From NCBI RefSeq assembly GCF_009664365.1, contig NZ_CP044310.1, positions 2,615,001 through 2,679,000 on the forward strand: a stretch of DNA of 64,000 nt, written 5' to 3'. Positions within the stretch are counted from its first letter, which is position 1; every line of letters begins with the position of its first letter. Shown piece after piece: positions 54,427-63,135 of this stretch. The notes beneath the pieces are model-generated. The model did not search any database and was not told the DNA's origin. It worked only from the letters and a program-made list of their open reading frames with translations. The stretch is from Paenibacillus xylanilyticus. GTDB lineage: Bacteria; Bacillota; Bacilli; Paenibacillales; Paenibacillaceae. The position numbers and the translations under genes are program-made.

Positions 54427-54463
54427 TCAGACCATAAAGCTATAAAGCTTTGATTCAAATAGG

Positions 54464-54497
54464 AAGTGCCACCAGCGGCTGCTGGTGGCACTTTTTT
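54464..54497 (+). terminator. Strong rho-independent terminator
   Basis: AAGTGCCACCAGC-GGCT-GCTGGTGGCACTT, perfect 13-bp stem, then T-run. Confidence 0.93.
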
Positions 54498-54583
54498 ATT
54501 CACTGTAGATGGGACCGTGTATATTAAGGAAGCAAGAGGAACATGTATCTAATTGCAATTCCACAGATACGAATAAAGAGATT

Positions 54584-54611
54584 TTGAAACTGTAATTAAT
54601 AATGTTACAAT
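54584..54611 (+). promoter_or_regulatory. Promoter/operator of the LLM oxidoreductase gene
   Basis: TTGAAA (54584-54589), 16-bp spacer, TACAAT (54606-54611). The spacer contains TGTAA-N9-TTACA (54591-54609). The GTAA-N9-TTAC core has the same spacing as the palindrome in the OYE promoter at 6205-6221. Confidence 0.6.
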
Positions 54612-54681
54612 GAAGTAGATGTGAATTTTGGCATTCGAAAAATATGGCCAGCAGCCCATTCGACGAGAGGAATGAATATAG

Positions 54682-55689
54682 ATGAAACTTAGTGTACTCG
54701 AACATGGACATATCAATGAAGGACGCAGCGTACAGGACACACTGCAGGAGACTGTGACGTTAGCGAAGCATGCCGATGAACTGGGGTACTCCAGATTCTG
54801 GATGTCAGAGCATCATGGCGGCGGAGCATTGTCCTTCTCCAGTCCGGAGGTTATGATTGCTCATGTTGCAGCTCATACCGATCGGATTCGGGTTGGTTCC
54901 GGTGGGGTAATGCTGCCGCATTACAGCGCCTACAAAGTCGCGGAGAACTTCCGTCTGCTGGAGGCACTGCACCCTGGACGTATTGACCTCGGCATTGGCA
55001 GAGCACCAGGAGGCATGCCGATTGCGAGCCGGGCTCTGAATGAGGGCAAGGCTTCCAATGTACAATTTTTCCCGCAGCAAATTGCTGACCTGGGCGGTTA
55101 TTTCCACGAGCAGCTGCCAGAGGATCACCGTTTTGCATCCCTGGTAGCCGGCCCGTCTGTACCAACGGTGCCTGAAGTATGGCTGCTGGGCTCCAGTTCG
55201 GAAGGTGCCCGGATTGCGGCAGCACAGGGAACGTCCTATGCATTTGCACAGTTTTTCGGAACACCTGGCGGGGAAGAAGCGATGAAATACTATCGTAGAC
55301 ATTTCAAACCATCGATTCTGAATGACAAACCTCATTCCATGATTGCCGTAGCGGCCTTCTGTGCAGAGACGGAGGAGGAAGCAGCAGAGCTGGCCCGTAG
55401 TAATGAGCTGTTCTTTTTGCGTCTGGGCAGAGGATTAGAGCAGAGTTCATTTCCTTCGCTGGAAACAGTTCATAATTATCCTTATACTGCGATGGAAATG
55501 GAACAGATTCGCCAGCGCCGCTCCTTCTCCATTATTGGTACACCGGATCAAGTGAAGGACAAAATTACGGCCATGGCAGAACGTCATGAAGCAGACGAGG
55601 TCATTATTGCATCAGCCATTCATTCGTTTGATGCACGCCTACGCTCTTTTGGCCTGATTGCTGAAGCTTTTGGTCTCAAGAAGGATTAG
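54682..55689 (+). CDS. LLM-class flavin-dependent oxidoreductase
   Basis: 335-aa bacterial-luciferase-like TIM-barrel monooxygenase of the MsnO8/YceB-like group, using reduced FMN from a partner reductase. Features: LSVLEHGHINEG at the start, RFWMSEHHGGGALSFSSPEV, IRVGSGGVMLPHYSAYKVAE, LHPGRIDLGIGRAPGG and VPEVWLLGSSSEGARIAA near the middle, then IGTPDQVKDKI towards the end. GAGAGGAA is upstream of ATG. It is monocistronic, with its own promoter palindrome and a hairpin after it. Confidence 0.9.
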   Translation: MKLSVLEHGHINEGRSVQDTLQETVTLAKHADELGYSRFWMSEHHGGGALSFSSPEVMIAHVAAHTDRIRVGSGGVMLPHYSAYKVAENFRLLEALHPGRIDLGIGRAPGGMPIASRALNEGKASNVQFFPQQIADLGGYFHEQLPEDHRFASLVAGPSVPTVPEVWLLGSSSEGARIAAAQGTSYAFAQFFGTPGGEEAMKYYRRHFKPSILNDKPHSMIAVAAFCAETEEEAAELARSNELFFLRLGRGLEQSSFPSLETVHNYPYTAMEMEQIRQRRSFSIIGTPDQVKDKITAMAERHEADEVIIASAIHSFDARLRSFGLIAEAFGLKKD

Positions 55690-55719
55690 AGCCGGTTGAA
55701 CTGGAATTTATATTCTAAG

Positions 55720-55753
55720 GGGTTGGAGTCCCGCTATGCGGGGCTTCAATTGT
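55720..55753 (+). terminator. Terminator after the LLM gene
   Basis: TTGGAGTCCCGC-TAT-GCGGGGCTTCAA (12 bp with two G-U pairs) followed by a weakly T-rich tail. Confidence 0.65.
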
Positions 55754-55771
55754 ATTCTTGTGTAAGCAGAG

Positions 55772-55787
55772 AGGAGGAATTCACATT
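55772..55787 (+). promoter_or_regulatory. Shine-Dalgarno that points to an ATT start codon
   Basis: AGGAGG (55772-55777) is followed 7 bp later by ATT (55785-55787), then CGC AGA TGT, giving M/I-RRC-IISDIHG. No ATG, GTG or TTG lies at a workable distance in this frame; the TTG at 55758 is upstream of the site. Confidence 0.6.
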
Positions 55788-56531
55788 CGCAGATGTATCA
55801 TAAGTGATATTCATGGCTGTTATGATGAATTCAATGCGCTGCTTCGTCAAGTACATGTTGACCTCAATCAGGATGAACTGATTCTCCTTGGAGATTATGT
55901 GGACCGGGGACCGAAAAGCCGGCAGGTGGTTGAGCAGATCATGGAACTTAGGGAGAAGCATGGTGTAGTGGTGATCAAGGGAAATCATGATGCGATGATG
56001 GTCAAAGCTCTGATGAATGACGTGGAGGAGTATGATCTGCACTGGATTCGCAATGGCGGATTGCAGACACTGGGCAGTTATGTGGAGATTGATTTTGATG
56101 AGCAAGAGATCGATTGGACTGCCTACACGGAAGCCAAGCAATGGATTCGCAGCCAATACGAACATCATCTCCGTTTTCTGAGTGAACTCCCCCTTGTTCA
56201 TGAAGTACCCGGTTATATCTTTGTGCATGCAGGAATCAATCCGGATGTAGAGGATTGGCGCAGCCAGCCTGAACGGGACTTTATTTGGATTCGGGAGGAC
56301 TTTTACTCCAGGCCCACATCCATCCCGGATACGGTGGTATTTGGACACACACCAGTGAAGCACCTGCATGATCGTGCAGATATCTGGTTTGACCCTAGTG
56401 GTGACAAGATCGGCATAGATGGCGGATGCGCGTACGGTGAGCAATTGAACCTGCTTGAGATCGGTGAGGATGGCCGTTTACAGACGTTTCATGTGAAAAG
56501 GGGAGAGACTGGAGAAGGCTTGGCAGATTAA
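55785..56531 (+). CDS. Metallophosphoesterase (PrpE/ApaH-like Ser/Thr or Ap4A phosphatase)
   Basis: 248-aa calcineurin-like enzyme with two metal ions. Complete motif set: ISDIHGCYDEF (DxH), LLGDYVDRGPKS (GDxxDRG), VVIKGNHDAMM (GNHD), FVHAGI and VFGHTPVKH. The order is that of phage-lambda-type serine/threonine phosphatases and symmetrical Ap4A hydrolases; PrpE is the closest Bacillus analogue by layout. The start is inferred as ATT 55785, from a perfect AGGAGG and from where relatives begin (M-R-R/K-..-ISDIHG). If TTG 55758 is used the protein has nine extra residues that relatives lack. Confidence 0.85.
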   Translation: MRRCIISDIHGCYDEFNALLRQVHVDLNQDELILLGDYVDRGPKSRQVVEQIMELREKHGVVVIKGNHDAMMVKALMNDVEEYDLHWIRNGGLQTLGSYVEIDFDEQEIDWTAYTEAKQWIRSQYEHHLRFLSELPLVHEVPGYIFVHAGINPDVEDWRSQPERDFIWIREDFYSRPTSIPDTVVFGHTPVKHLHDRADIWFDPSGDKIGIDGGCAYGEQLNLLEIGEDGRLQTFHVKRGETGEGLAD

Positions 56532-56627
56532 TATTTGCATTGCGTATCCAGGTTCCGTGTGCTACTTTATATTTTTAATGAAAGATACCTGATTATCAAT
56601 CAATACATATCATAGAAGTCGAGGGGA

Positions 56628-56963
56628 ATGAACCGAGTTTTGGCTATTTATAATCTGGATCAACTTCAGCACCACATCCTGCTCTGCAACGGTGGTACTT
56701 GCATGCGGAACGAAGGAGAGGAAGTCACTCAGGCTGTACGGGATGAAATTCAGAAGCAGCAGGCCGGTGGATTTATTCATACAACACGAACACGCTGTAA
56801 CGGGCAGTGTGACGATGCTTGCGTGACGATCGTGTATCCGCAGGGAGACTGGTATGGCAAAATGACCCCGGAATCCGGCCGTGCATTGGTACAGGCACTC
56901 TGTGAAGGGGAGAAGCTGGAGAGTCACCTGATTGCGAACGTGGCTCAACCGTCCTCCAAATAG
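56628..56963 (+). CDS. Thioredoxin-like [2Fe-2S] ferredoxin-domain protein
   Basis: 111 aa, small cytoplasmic electron-carrier-like protein. Five Cys are clustered as expected of the thioredoxin-like ferredoxin fold: LLCNGGTCM (Cys20 and Cys25) and TRCNGQCDDACVTIVYP (Cys57, Cys61, Cys65); the cluster ligands are probably one or two of each group. GDWYGKMTPES is a common closing motif. GAGGGG sits unusually close to the ATG at 56628, so the start is less sure than the domain. Monocistronic; role unknown. Confidence 0.8.
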   Translation: MNRVLAIYNLDQLQHHILLCNGGTCMRNEGEEVTQAVRDEIQKQQAGGFIHTTRTRCNGQCDDACVTIVYPQGDWYGKMTPESGRALVQALCEGEKLESHLIANVAQPSSK

Positions 56964-57039
56964 TACTGCAGGCTTTCTTCCTTTTACAGTGATGAAGCAG
57001 ACCTTGAGAACGAATTTCAATCAATTCGCTGTTAAGGGT

Positions 57040-57068
57040 TTGGAATTAAGTCTTATTGACGCTATAAT
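57040..57068 (+). promoter_or_regulatory. Promoter of ppaC
   Basis: TTGGAA (57040-57045), 17-bp spacer, TATAAT (57063-57068), a good housekeeping-type promoter 65 bp before the gene. Confidence 0.7.
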
Positions 57069-57132
57069 CAGTAAGGTATGATTTGAATTATGACATGATT
57101 ATTCTAATCACAATTGACGGAGGGCTATAAAT

Positions 57133-58065
57133 ATGGAAAAAGCGTTAATCTTTGGTCACAAAAATCCAGACACGGATACGATCTGTTCTGCAATTGCGTA
57201 TGCGGATCTCAAAACTAAACTGGGACAGGACGTTGAAGCTGTGCGTCTTGGTGAAGTGAACGGTGAAACTCAGTTTGCACTGGATCATTTCAAGGTAGAA
57301 GCTCCTCGCCTGATCAAAACGGCTGCGAACGAAGTAAACAAGGTTATTCTGGTCGATCACAATGAGCGTCAGCAAAGTGTAAGCGATATTGAAGAAGTGA
57401 CTGTAGCAGAGGTTATTGACCATCACCGCATTGCTAACTTCGAAACAAGCCAGCCTCTGTATTTCCGTGCAGAACCAGTAGGCTGCACAGCAACCATTTT
57501 GAATAAATTGTACAAAGAAAACGGCGTTGAAATTAGCGCACCGATTGCAGGACTGATGTTGTCCGCGATCATTTCGGATTCCCTGTTGTTCAAATCCCCA
57601 ACTTGCACAGAGCAGGATGTAGCAGCAGCACGTGAGCTGGCTGCCATTGCAGGTGTGGATGCTGACAGCTATGGTTTGGATATGTTGAAAGCCGGTGCCG
57701 ATCTGAGCCAGAAAACCATTGCAGAACTGATCTCCCTGGATGCCAAAGAGTTTGCCATGGGACAAGCCAAAGTGGAAATTGCACAAGTAAACGCCGTTGA
57801 CGTTAACGATGTGCTTGTAAAACAACCGGAACTTGAAGCAGCGATTGAAGCGATTATTTCAAGTAAAGGGCTGGATCTGTTCCTATTCGTCGTAACGGAC
57901 ATTCTAAATAATGATTCCGTTGCACTGGCTTATGGTAAGTCTACCAAAGCAGTTGAACAAGCATACAATGTGACACTTTCCGATAGTAAGGCATTGCTGA
58001 AAGGCGTCGTGTCTCGCAAATCGCAAATCGTCCCTGTTCTGACCGAAGCATTCAATAACCTGTAA
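57133..58065 (+). CDS. ppaC: Manganese-dependent inorganic pyrophosphatase
   Basis: 310-aa cytoplasmic family II pyrophosphatase of the DHH superfamily. It removes pyrophosphate made by biosynthesis. Motifs: [19 protein letters not shown] (His/Asp metal ligands), [19 protein letters not shown] (DHH), [18 protein letters not shown] and the C-terminal DHHA2-type part with [10 protein letters not shown]. Length matches B. subtilis PpaC (309). GGAGGG lies before ATG. Confidence 0.96.
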   Translation: MEKALIFGHKNPDTDTICSAIAYADLKTKLGQDVEAVRLGEVNGETQFALDHFKVEAPRLIKTAANEVNKVILVDHNERQQSVSDIEEVTVAEVIDHHRIANFETSQPLYFRAEPVGCTATILNKLYKENGVEISAPIAGLMLSAIISDSLLFKSPTCTEQDVAAARELAAIAGVDADSYGLDMLKAGADLSQKTIAELISLDAKEFAMGQAKVEIAQVNAVDVNDVLVKQPELEAAIEAIISSKGLDLFLFVVTDILNNDSVALAYGKSTKAVEQAYNVTLSDSKALLKGVVSRKSQIVPVLTEAFNNL

Positions 58066-58103
58066 TTGAACCATCCGGCACGAACATAGCATTAGTCTGA
58101 TCC

Positions 58104-58143
58104 AAGCCTGCTCTGATCTGTCATAGGTCAGGACAGGCTTTTG
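58104..58143 (+). terminator. Terminator after ppaC, just ahead of the IF-3-like gene
   Basis: AAGCCTG / CAGGCTT with inner CTGA / TCAG pairing, then TTTTG. The stem ends about ten bases before the Shine-Dalgarno of the next gene, so it could also act as an attenuator or sequester that site. Confidence 0.7.
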
Positions 58144-58162
58144 CCGTAAAGGAGGATACATC

Positions 58163-58654
58163 ATGATCAAGAACGAAAAGATCAAAGCATCCGAGATTGA
58201 ACTGACCGGACTGAACGGTGAAGATCTCGGCATTATGTCCACAAAAGAAGCTTTGACACTTGCCAAGCAGCATAAAGTGGATCTGGTATGCCTGTCCCTG
58301 ATGACAAGCCCGCCACCCTGCAAACTCATCCGTGCCGGAGCAGCCAAAGAGGAAGCTCAGCAGGAGAAGAAAAAATCCGGTAAATCGCCGGACAAACGCA
58401 AGGTTAAGGAGATTCGTCTCAATTTGCAGATGGAAGACCATGACCGGGATACGAAACAAGCTCAGGCGGAGCGTATCTTGAAAAAAGGTGACTCGGTTAA
58501 GCTGGTCATACAGGTACACGGAAGCAAAGAAGGCGCCGCAGGTAAGGAGTGGGCAGAGCAGCTAAGCAAGTCGCTGGCTGAATATGGAACGAAAACAACA
58601 GGTATTCAGGTAAGTGGTAAGCAGGTTGTTGTGCAGTTGGACCCAAACACATAA
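58163..58654 (+). CDS. Translation initiation factor IF-3-like protein (second, divergent copy)
   Basis: 163 aa with the two-domain IF-3 layout: N-domain MIKNEKIKASEIELTG, GEDLGIMSTKEALTLA, VDLVCLSLMTSPPPCKLI (canonical ...DLVEVAPNAKPPVCKIMD), a charged Lys/Glu linker, and a C-domain starting VKEIRLNLQMEDHDRDTK and KKGDSVKLVIQVHG. Conserved IF-3 positions are kept in outline, but the PNAxPPVCrImd core and the FRGRE loop are altered. Start ATG with AAAGGAGG, not the ATT of true infC, and no rpmI-rplT follow. It is therefore a paralogue, perhaps a stress or sporulation-specific initiation or ribosome-hibernation factor (inference). Confidence 0.82.
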   Translation: MIKNEKIKASEIELTGLNGEDLGIMSTKEALTLAKQHKVDLVCLSLMTSPPPCKLIRAGAAKEEAQQEKKKSGKSPDKRKVKEIRLNLQMEDHDRDTKQAQAERILKKGDSVKLVIQVHGSKEGAAGKEWAEQLSKSLAEYGTKTTGIQVSGKQVVVQLDPNT

Positions 58655-58726
58655 TAACAGGTTGATTTATGCCTGGCATGCGTAAAAATGGAAAGCCGTG
58701 AGGTTTCCCAATAAGTTTACGCGAAG

Positions 58727-58775
58727 AAGCCCAATGAAAAGGCAGTGAATCTCCTTTTCCATTGGGCTTTATTTA
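58727..58775. terminator. Bidirectional terminator
   Basis: AAGCCCAATG-AAAAGG / CCTTTT-CCATTGGGCTT followed by TATTT; lies between the convergent IF-3-like gene and tgl. Confidence 0.8.
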
Positions 58776-58825
58776 TGTTGTGGTCAGACGTTTTTCTATT
58801 CTGAGAATCCTCGTTAACCAAACGT

Positions 58826-59656
58826 TCAGCTTCCTGTTCGGAGATACCGACTGCCGCCAATCCGTACATATAATTGTCCAGGCAATACAGGCGTCGTTCC
58901 TGCAGGTGCATTCAGATCACTATTTTCGGCAAATCGGGACAGATAATAAAAATCGGGATAAATTACATTATCCATCAAGTACGCTGAAACTTGGCTTCCG
59001 GGAGTGCGGAATTGATTCAAAGTGCGAATAATCTGTCCCCCGGAGGCTATACCGATACCATGACCATAATACAGATCTTCACGGAGCATAATCGTATTTT
59101 CCCCTTGCCACTCTGGCGTTTCGGAAGAGACATCCGGGTTTTTGAAATAAAGTACATCGCCGGGAAGTGCGTTATGGCTGCCGTTTTTCTCGGTTAAGCG
59201 AAGATCGCTGTCATAGTGCCAATCGAAGAGCAGTAAGTCGCGAAAGAGTGAATTGAAGGCCTCCTCGCGAATACTTTCGAGTACTCCTCCATACAGCACA
59301 ATGACTGTTGCAGTTGCGCATTCAAATGCATACAGGGAGCCATTCCTCCAAATATCCCGAATGCCTTCAGCCGGAGTTACATTCGGTTTGAGTTCAAATC
59401 CTCCCTCATCGTTGAGATTCCAGTAGGCGGGATTACATCTTGATTTCTCAAATGAAGCAAAGCTGACTCCGCTGGCATTCAATCCCTCAGCTGCATGAAC
59501 CAGAGAGGCGCGAAGCTTCCATTCAAATTGCAGATGATCCAGGGTCTGATACGAATATAGGGTCGGTCTGTTCTGAAGCAGCTGCAACCAATGCCATTCA
59601 AAAGCAGACCACTGAGATGGTACCAAATCAAGCGGTTGATTCGCAACGATGATCAT
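58826..59656 (-). CDS. tgl: Protein-glutamine gamma-glutamyltransferase (spore-coat transglutaminase)
   Basis: 276-aa Bacillus-type transglutaminase that cross-links coat proteins such as GerQ through isopeptide bonds during sporulation. Catalytic Cys113 in LYAFECATATVIVLYGG corresponds to Cys116 of B. subtilis Tgl, preceded by the conserved Glu112. Other matches: FEWKLRASLVHAAEGLNASG, FRDLLLFDWHYD, GDVLYFKNPD, WQGENTIML and YGHGIGIASG. It is about 30 residues longer than the B. subtilis enzyme at the C-terminus. ATG 59656 follows GGAGG at 9 bp; the longer frame begins in non-homologous sequence. Its presence supports a spore former. Confidence 0.94.
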   Translation of the reverse strand: MIIVANQPLDLVPSQWSAFEWHWLQLLQNRPTLYSYQTLDHLQFEWKLRASLVHAAEGLNASGVSFASFEKSRCNPAYWNLNDEGGFELKPNVTPAEGIRDIWRNGSLYAFECATATVIVLYGGVLESIREEAFNSLFRDLLLFDWHYDSDLRLTEKNGSHNALPGDVLYFKNPDVSSETPEWQGENTIMLREDLYYGHGIGIASGGQIIRTLNQFRTPGSQVSAYLMDNVIYPDFYYLSRFAENSDLNAPAGTTPVLPGQLYVRIGGSRYLRTGS

Positions 59657-59940
59657 AGATGACAACCTCCGTTTCGTTGGGTGTTCGGGCTTGTGTGAAC
59701 GGAACCTTACGTGTATCTTTTCATCTATATGACGATTGGTACCCAGAATTGTTCTCGGTTTGAACAATCCTTGTGTGAAAGCACACATAAAATGTCGATT
59801 CATGCAAAAGATTTCAGTCGATATCGTTTAATCAACATCCTATTTGGGGTACTACTCTATAGATGAAGTTATGTACAGCACAGGCTGTTAATTACGAATA
59901 AAATGGATTAGAGAATAATTTGAAAAAAGGAGGATAAGCG

Positions 59941-62682
59941 GTGTCGAATCCAATTACAGAGAGCCGCTCTCTGTTTGAGCAACTATACAAATATGCACCA
60001 ATCGGCATTGCTGTTGCTTCGCATGTGAACGGACGTTGGCTTCAGCTAAATCCTGCGTTTTGTGAAATGCTGGGATTCAGTGAAGATGAGCTAATCGACT
60101 CACCGATTGAACATTTGATCCATGATATAGATCAGGAGATGGAGAGATTCAGGTCCAACTTCTGGGATATGACGAATGGGGTAAGCCAGATGTATGAGAC
60201 GGAAGTCCGGTTAAAGCGTAAGGACGGTTCTCTTCTGTGGTCGAGCATACGGGCCTGCATTGTTAGGGATGAGGAGAACAACAACCCTCTTTATTTGCTT
60301 GTACAGGCAGCCGATATAACGAGACAAAAGGATGCGGAGCAGCACTTGATTGAACAGCGCAGACAGTTGGAAGAAAGTACCCGAATCTCTCGTATCCTTA
60401 CGGAATCTTCTCTCGATCTTATTGCCATACATCACGCTGATCAGGAACGTACCTTCAAGTATGTGTCACCCGCCAGTCTCGGGATGCTGGGGTACAAGCC
60501 TGAAGAAATCGTGGGTCAATCCGGACTGTTCTGCATTCACCCGAACGATATTCCATTCGTGGAAGCCTATGTTGCAGGACAGATGCAGGGTCTGGCACCA
60601 GACCGTATTAACTACCGTCTGCTGCATAAGGATGGTTCTGTAGTGTGGGCTGATACGATCACTCACTACATCTATGACAAGCAAGGAAATCTGCAGGAGA
60701 TGATTGCAGTGACCCGGGATATTACGGCGAGCAAAAAGCAGGAGCAGAGTCTACAGGAGTATCAATCACTCTTTGACTGTAACCCGTTAGGCGTGGCTTC
60801 GCTTGATTTGGATGGGAATTTGCTGAAGGCGAATGTCAGTCAAGAGCACCTGACGGGACATTCCAAGGCTGAGCTGCTCAGCCAATCTTTTGATCATCTC
60901 ATAGATCCCGTGGATCTGGCCAAGACCCGATACCATTTTGAAGAATCCGTCAAAGGTGAAGCTCAGAGTTATGAGATCGGGCTCATTCACCAGGACGGAC
61001 GCCGAATTGAAACCAGAGTGATCAACGTTCCTATTATTCTTGAGGATCGAGTTGTCGGTGTGTACGGCATTACAAGTGATATCACGGAGTCCAAGAGATA
61101 TGTAGAAGAAATCGAGAATCTAAGCTACGAACGTGCCCTGATTCTGAATGCGATGTCTGAAGGTGTGATTGGACTTGATCCAAACGGAACATTGATATTT
61201 GCCAACCCGGCTGCAGCTGAGATGATGGGTTTCTGTCCAACCGAGATGAATGGGGTACATTTCGAGCAGATTATTCTGCAGATGCAAAACGAAGCAATCC
61301 CTTACCCGGTCAATGAATCACCGATTGTAAAGGCAGTACGGGAAGGTCGCAGTCTGCCTAGATCGGAATCTGTTTTCTGGAGGCAGGATGGTTCAAGCTT
61401 CCTCGCGGAATTTCAGCTCAAACCGATTATGGATCAAGGAAATACCCGCGGAGGAGTGCTGGTGTTCCGGGATATGACTTCGGTGAATGATATCATTCGT
61501 GCCAAGGAGCTGGCTGAACAGGCGGACCGTGCCAAATCCGAATTTCTCGCGATTATGAGCCATGAGCTGCGCACTCCGCTGAATGGGATTATGGGCATGG
61601 CCCATCTTTTAAAAGAAACAGAGCTTGATGAAGAGCAATCCGGATTCGCTGAGATCATCATCGATAGTGGGGAGTCACTGCTTCACATTCTCAACGAGAT
61701 ACTTGATTTCAGTAAAATTGAGGCTGGTAAGATGGATCTGTCACGCGACGCGGTGGATATCCAGGACATGCTGGCGAGTGTGGTTGAACTGTTTGCCCTG
61801 AAAGCAGCGGAGAAAAATATAGAATTGTATTGTGAGATGTCTGACCAGGTCCCTGAGCGTGTCAGAGGGGACGAAACCCGAATTCGTCAGATTCTAATCA
61901 ATCTTGTGGGCAACGCGGTTAAATTTACGGAGAAAGGCAGCATTCAAATTCGTGTGAGTGTGAATGTCCCCGAAGATGGTGATCCGAACAAACTCCAGCT
62001 CTCTTTTGTCGTAAAGGATACGGGAATCGGCATCGCCATGGACAAACAGCATCAATTGTTCCAGTCCTTCTCCCAGCTTGACCCGGCCATTAACCGCAAA
62101 TATGGTGGTACCGGTCTTGGACTTGCGATCAGCAAGAAGCTGGTTGAATTAATGGATGGTGCGATTGGGGTGCATAGTGAAATGGGCAAGGGAGCCGAGT
62201 TTCATTTTACCCTGCTGCTTGAGAAATGGCAGGACGAGTCTGGTGAGGGAATGGAAGCTTCAGACCATACTTGGGTTGAAGATGATCAATCCCTGCTCGC
62301 AGCAAATATTCGCATCCTGATTGCGGAGGATCAGGCGGTGAACAGCCATCTTATGGAGGAGCTGCTGCGTAAGCTGGGCGGCGTCTGTGATATCGTTGAG
62401 AACGGAGAGGAAGCGGTACGCGCACTCGAAAGGGAATCTTACGATATCGTCTTCATGGATATCAAAATGCCCATCATGGACGGGATTGAAGCCACCTGCA
62501 AAATAAGACAAAGCCATCCCGAGATTCCGGTCATCGCTGCAATAACGGCATTTGCGGGTGAGAGTGATCGTGAAGCATGCCTGGATTGCGGAATGCAGGA
62601 TTTTATTAGCAAGCCGTTCAGCTCATCCGAAATTACCCGTGTTCTGCGCACCTGGGTACCTTATATCCGGGCTCATCGGTAA
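59941..62682 (+). CDS. Multi-PAS hybrid sensor histidine kinase
   Basis: 913-aa cytoplasmic kinase with no membrane helix. Four PAS domains (about 8-130, 138-263, 268-390 and 395-515; PAC motifs such as RRKDGS and YGITSDIT), then HisKA with phospho-His541 in FLAIMSHELRTPLNG, an ATPase domain (about 640-765; NLVGNAVKFTEKG, GTGLGLAISKKLV) and a C-terminal receiver (about 785-910) with Asp840 in VFMDIKMPIMDG. The order fits phosphorelay kinases. GTG start with AAAGGAGGAT. It could feed an Spo0-type relay or respond to redox or light ligands; no output gene is adjacent. Confidence 0.93.
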   Translation: MSNPITESRSLFEQLYKYAPIGIAVASHVNGRWLQLNPAFCEMLGFSEDELIDSPIEHLIHDIDQEMERFRSNFWDMTNGVSQMYETEVRLKRKDGSLLWSSIRACIVRDEENNNPLYLLVQAADITRQKDAEQHLIEQRRQLEESTRISRILTESSLDLIAIHHADQERTFKYVSPASLGMLGYKPEEIVGQSGLFCIHPNDIPFVEAYVAGQMQGLAPDRINYRLLHKDGSVVWADTITHYIYDKQGNLQEMIAVTRDITASKKQEQSLQEYQSLFDCNPLGVASLDLDGNLLKANVSQEHLTGHSKAELLSQSFDHLIDPVDLAKTRYHFEESVKGEAQSYEIGLIHQDGRRIETRVINVPIILEDRVVGVYGITSDITESKRYVEEIENLSYERALILNAMSEGVIGLDPNGTLIFANPAAAEMMGFCPTEMNGVHFEQIILQMQNEAIPYPVNESPIVKAVREGRSLPRSESVFWRQDGSSFLAEFQLKPIMDQGNTRGGVLVFRDMTSVNDIIRAKELAEQADRAKSEFLAIMSHELRTPLNGIMGMAHLLKETELDEEQSGFAEIIIDSGESLLHILNEILDFSKIEAGKMDLSRDAVDIQDMLASVVELFALKAAEKNIELYCEMSDQVPERVRGDETRIRQILINLVGNAVKFTEKGSIQIRVSVNVPEDGDPNKLQLSFVVKDTGIGIAMDKQHQLFQSFSQLDPAINRKYGGTGLGLAISKKLVELMDGAIGVHSEMGKGAEFHFTLLLEKWQDESGEGMEASDHTWVEDDQSLLAANIRILIAEDQAVNSHLMEELLRKLGGVCDIVENGEEAVRALERESYDIVFMDIKMPIMDGIEATCKIRQSHPEIPVIAAITAFAGESDREACLDCGMQDFISKPFSSSEITRVLRTWVPYIRAHR

Positions 62683-62708
62683 ATGCTGGATACATGAAAG
62701 AGTAAGAT

Positions 62709-62757
62709 GAAACCTCAAAAAACCTGCTCCCAATTAAAGGGGCAGGTTTTTTGAGGT
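62709..62757. terminator. Long terminator hairpin
   Basis: ACCTCAAAAAACCTGCTCC / GGGGCAGGTTTTTTGAGGT around a short AATTAAA loop; it ends the kinase gene and may also stop minus-strand transcription from the small gene at 62787. Confidence 0.85.
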
Positions 62758-62786
62758 CTACAACCAAAGTCCATGACCAAACAGGA

Positions 62787-62999
62787 TCAGGACCATCCTC
62801 CGATCAACCCGGAGAGGGTTACGCATTCATCATCTTCCAGTTCCGCAATCAATGTAAGTTCTTCGTGATCACTTGGATCAACAGAGAACAATTCGCGGCG
62901 TCCATCTTCGTGTTTAATAATAACCAGTTGGTTGCCGCTTTTTGTATCAAACTGGTACTTAACTCCGATACCAGGCAGTGGGCATTCCCGGATATTCAT
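62787..62999 (-). CDS. KhtT-like N-terminal domain protein (possibly truncated)
   Basis: 70 aa. MNIRECPLPGIGVKYQFDTK followed by VIIKHEDGRREL matches the N-terminal (YhaT-N) domain of KhtT, the regulatory subunit of K+/H+ antiporter KhtU. KhtT continues with a TrkA-C (RCK_C) ligand-binding domain to about 165 aa; here a TGA follows GLIGGWS and no continuation is visible in any frame before the terminator hairpin. No khtU homologue is adjacent. It is either a standalone domain or a truncated relic. The start at 62999 is chosen from homology; GAGGTG lies upstream. Confidence 0.7.
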   Translation of the reverse strand: MNIRECPLPGIGVKYQFDTKSGNQLVIIKHEDGRRELFSVDPSDHEELTLIAELEDDECVTLSGLIGGWS

Positions 63000-63135
63000 G
63001 AAACCTGTCACCTCTTTAGCTATGCCATAATGAATTTAACCGTTCACACAGTACGGATGTATTCTACTATCCATAACACGGTTTGGCAAGTCAAACATCC
63101 AATTATACTCCAGTATTCACATTAAACGGGTGAAG

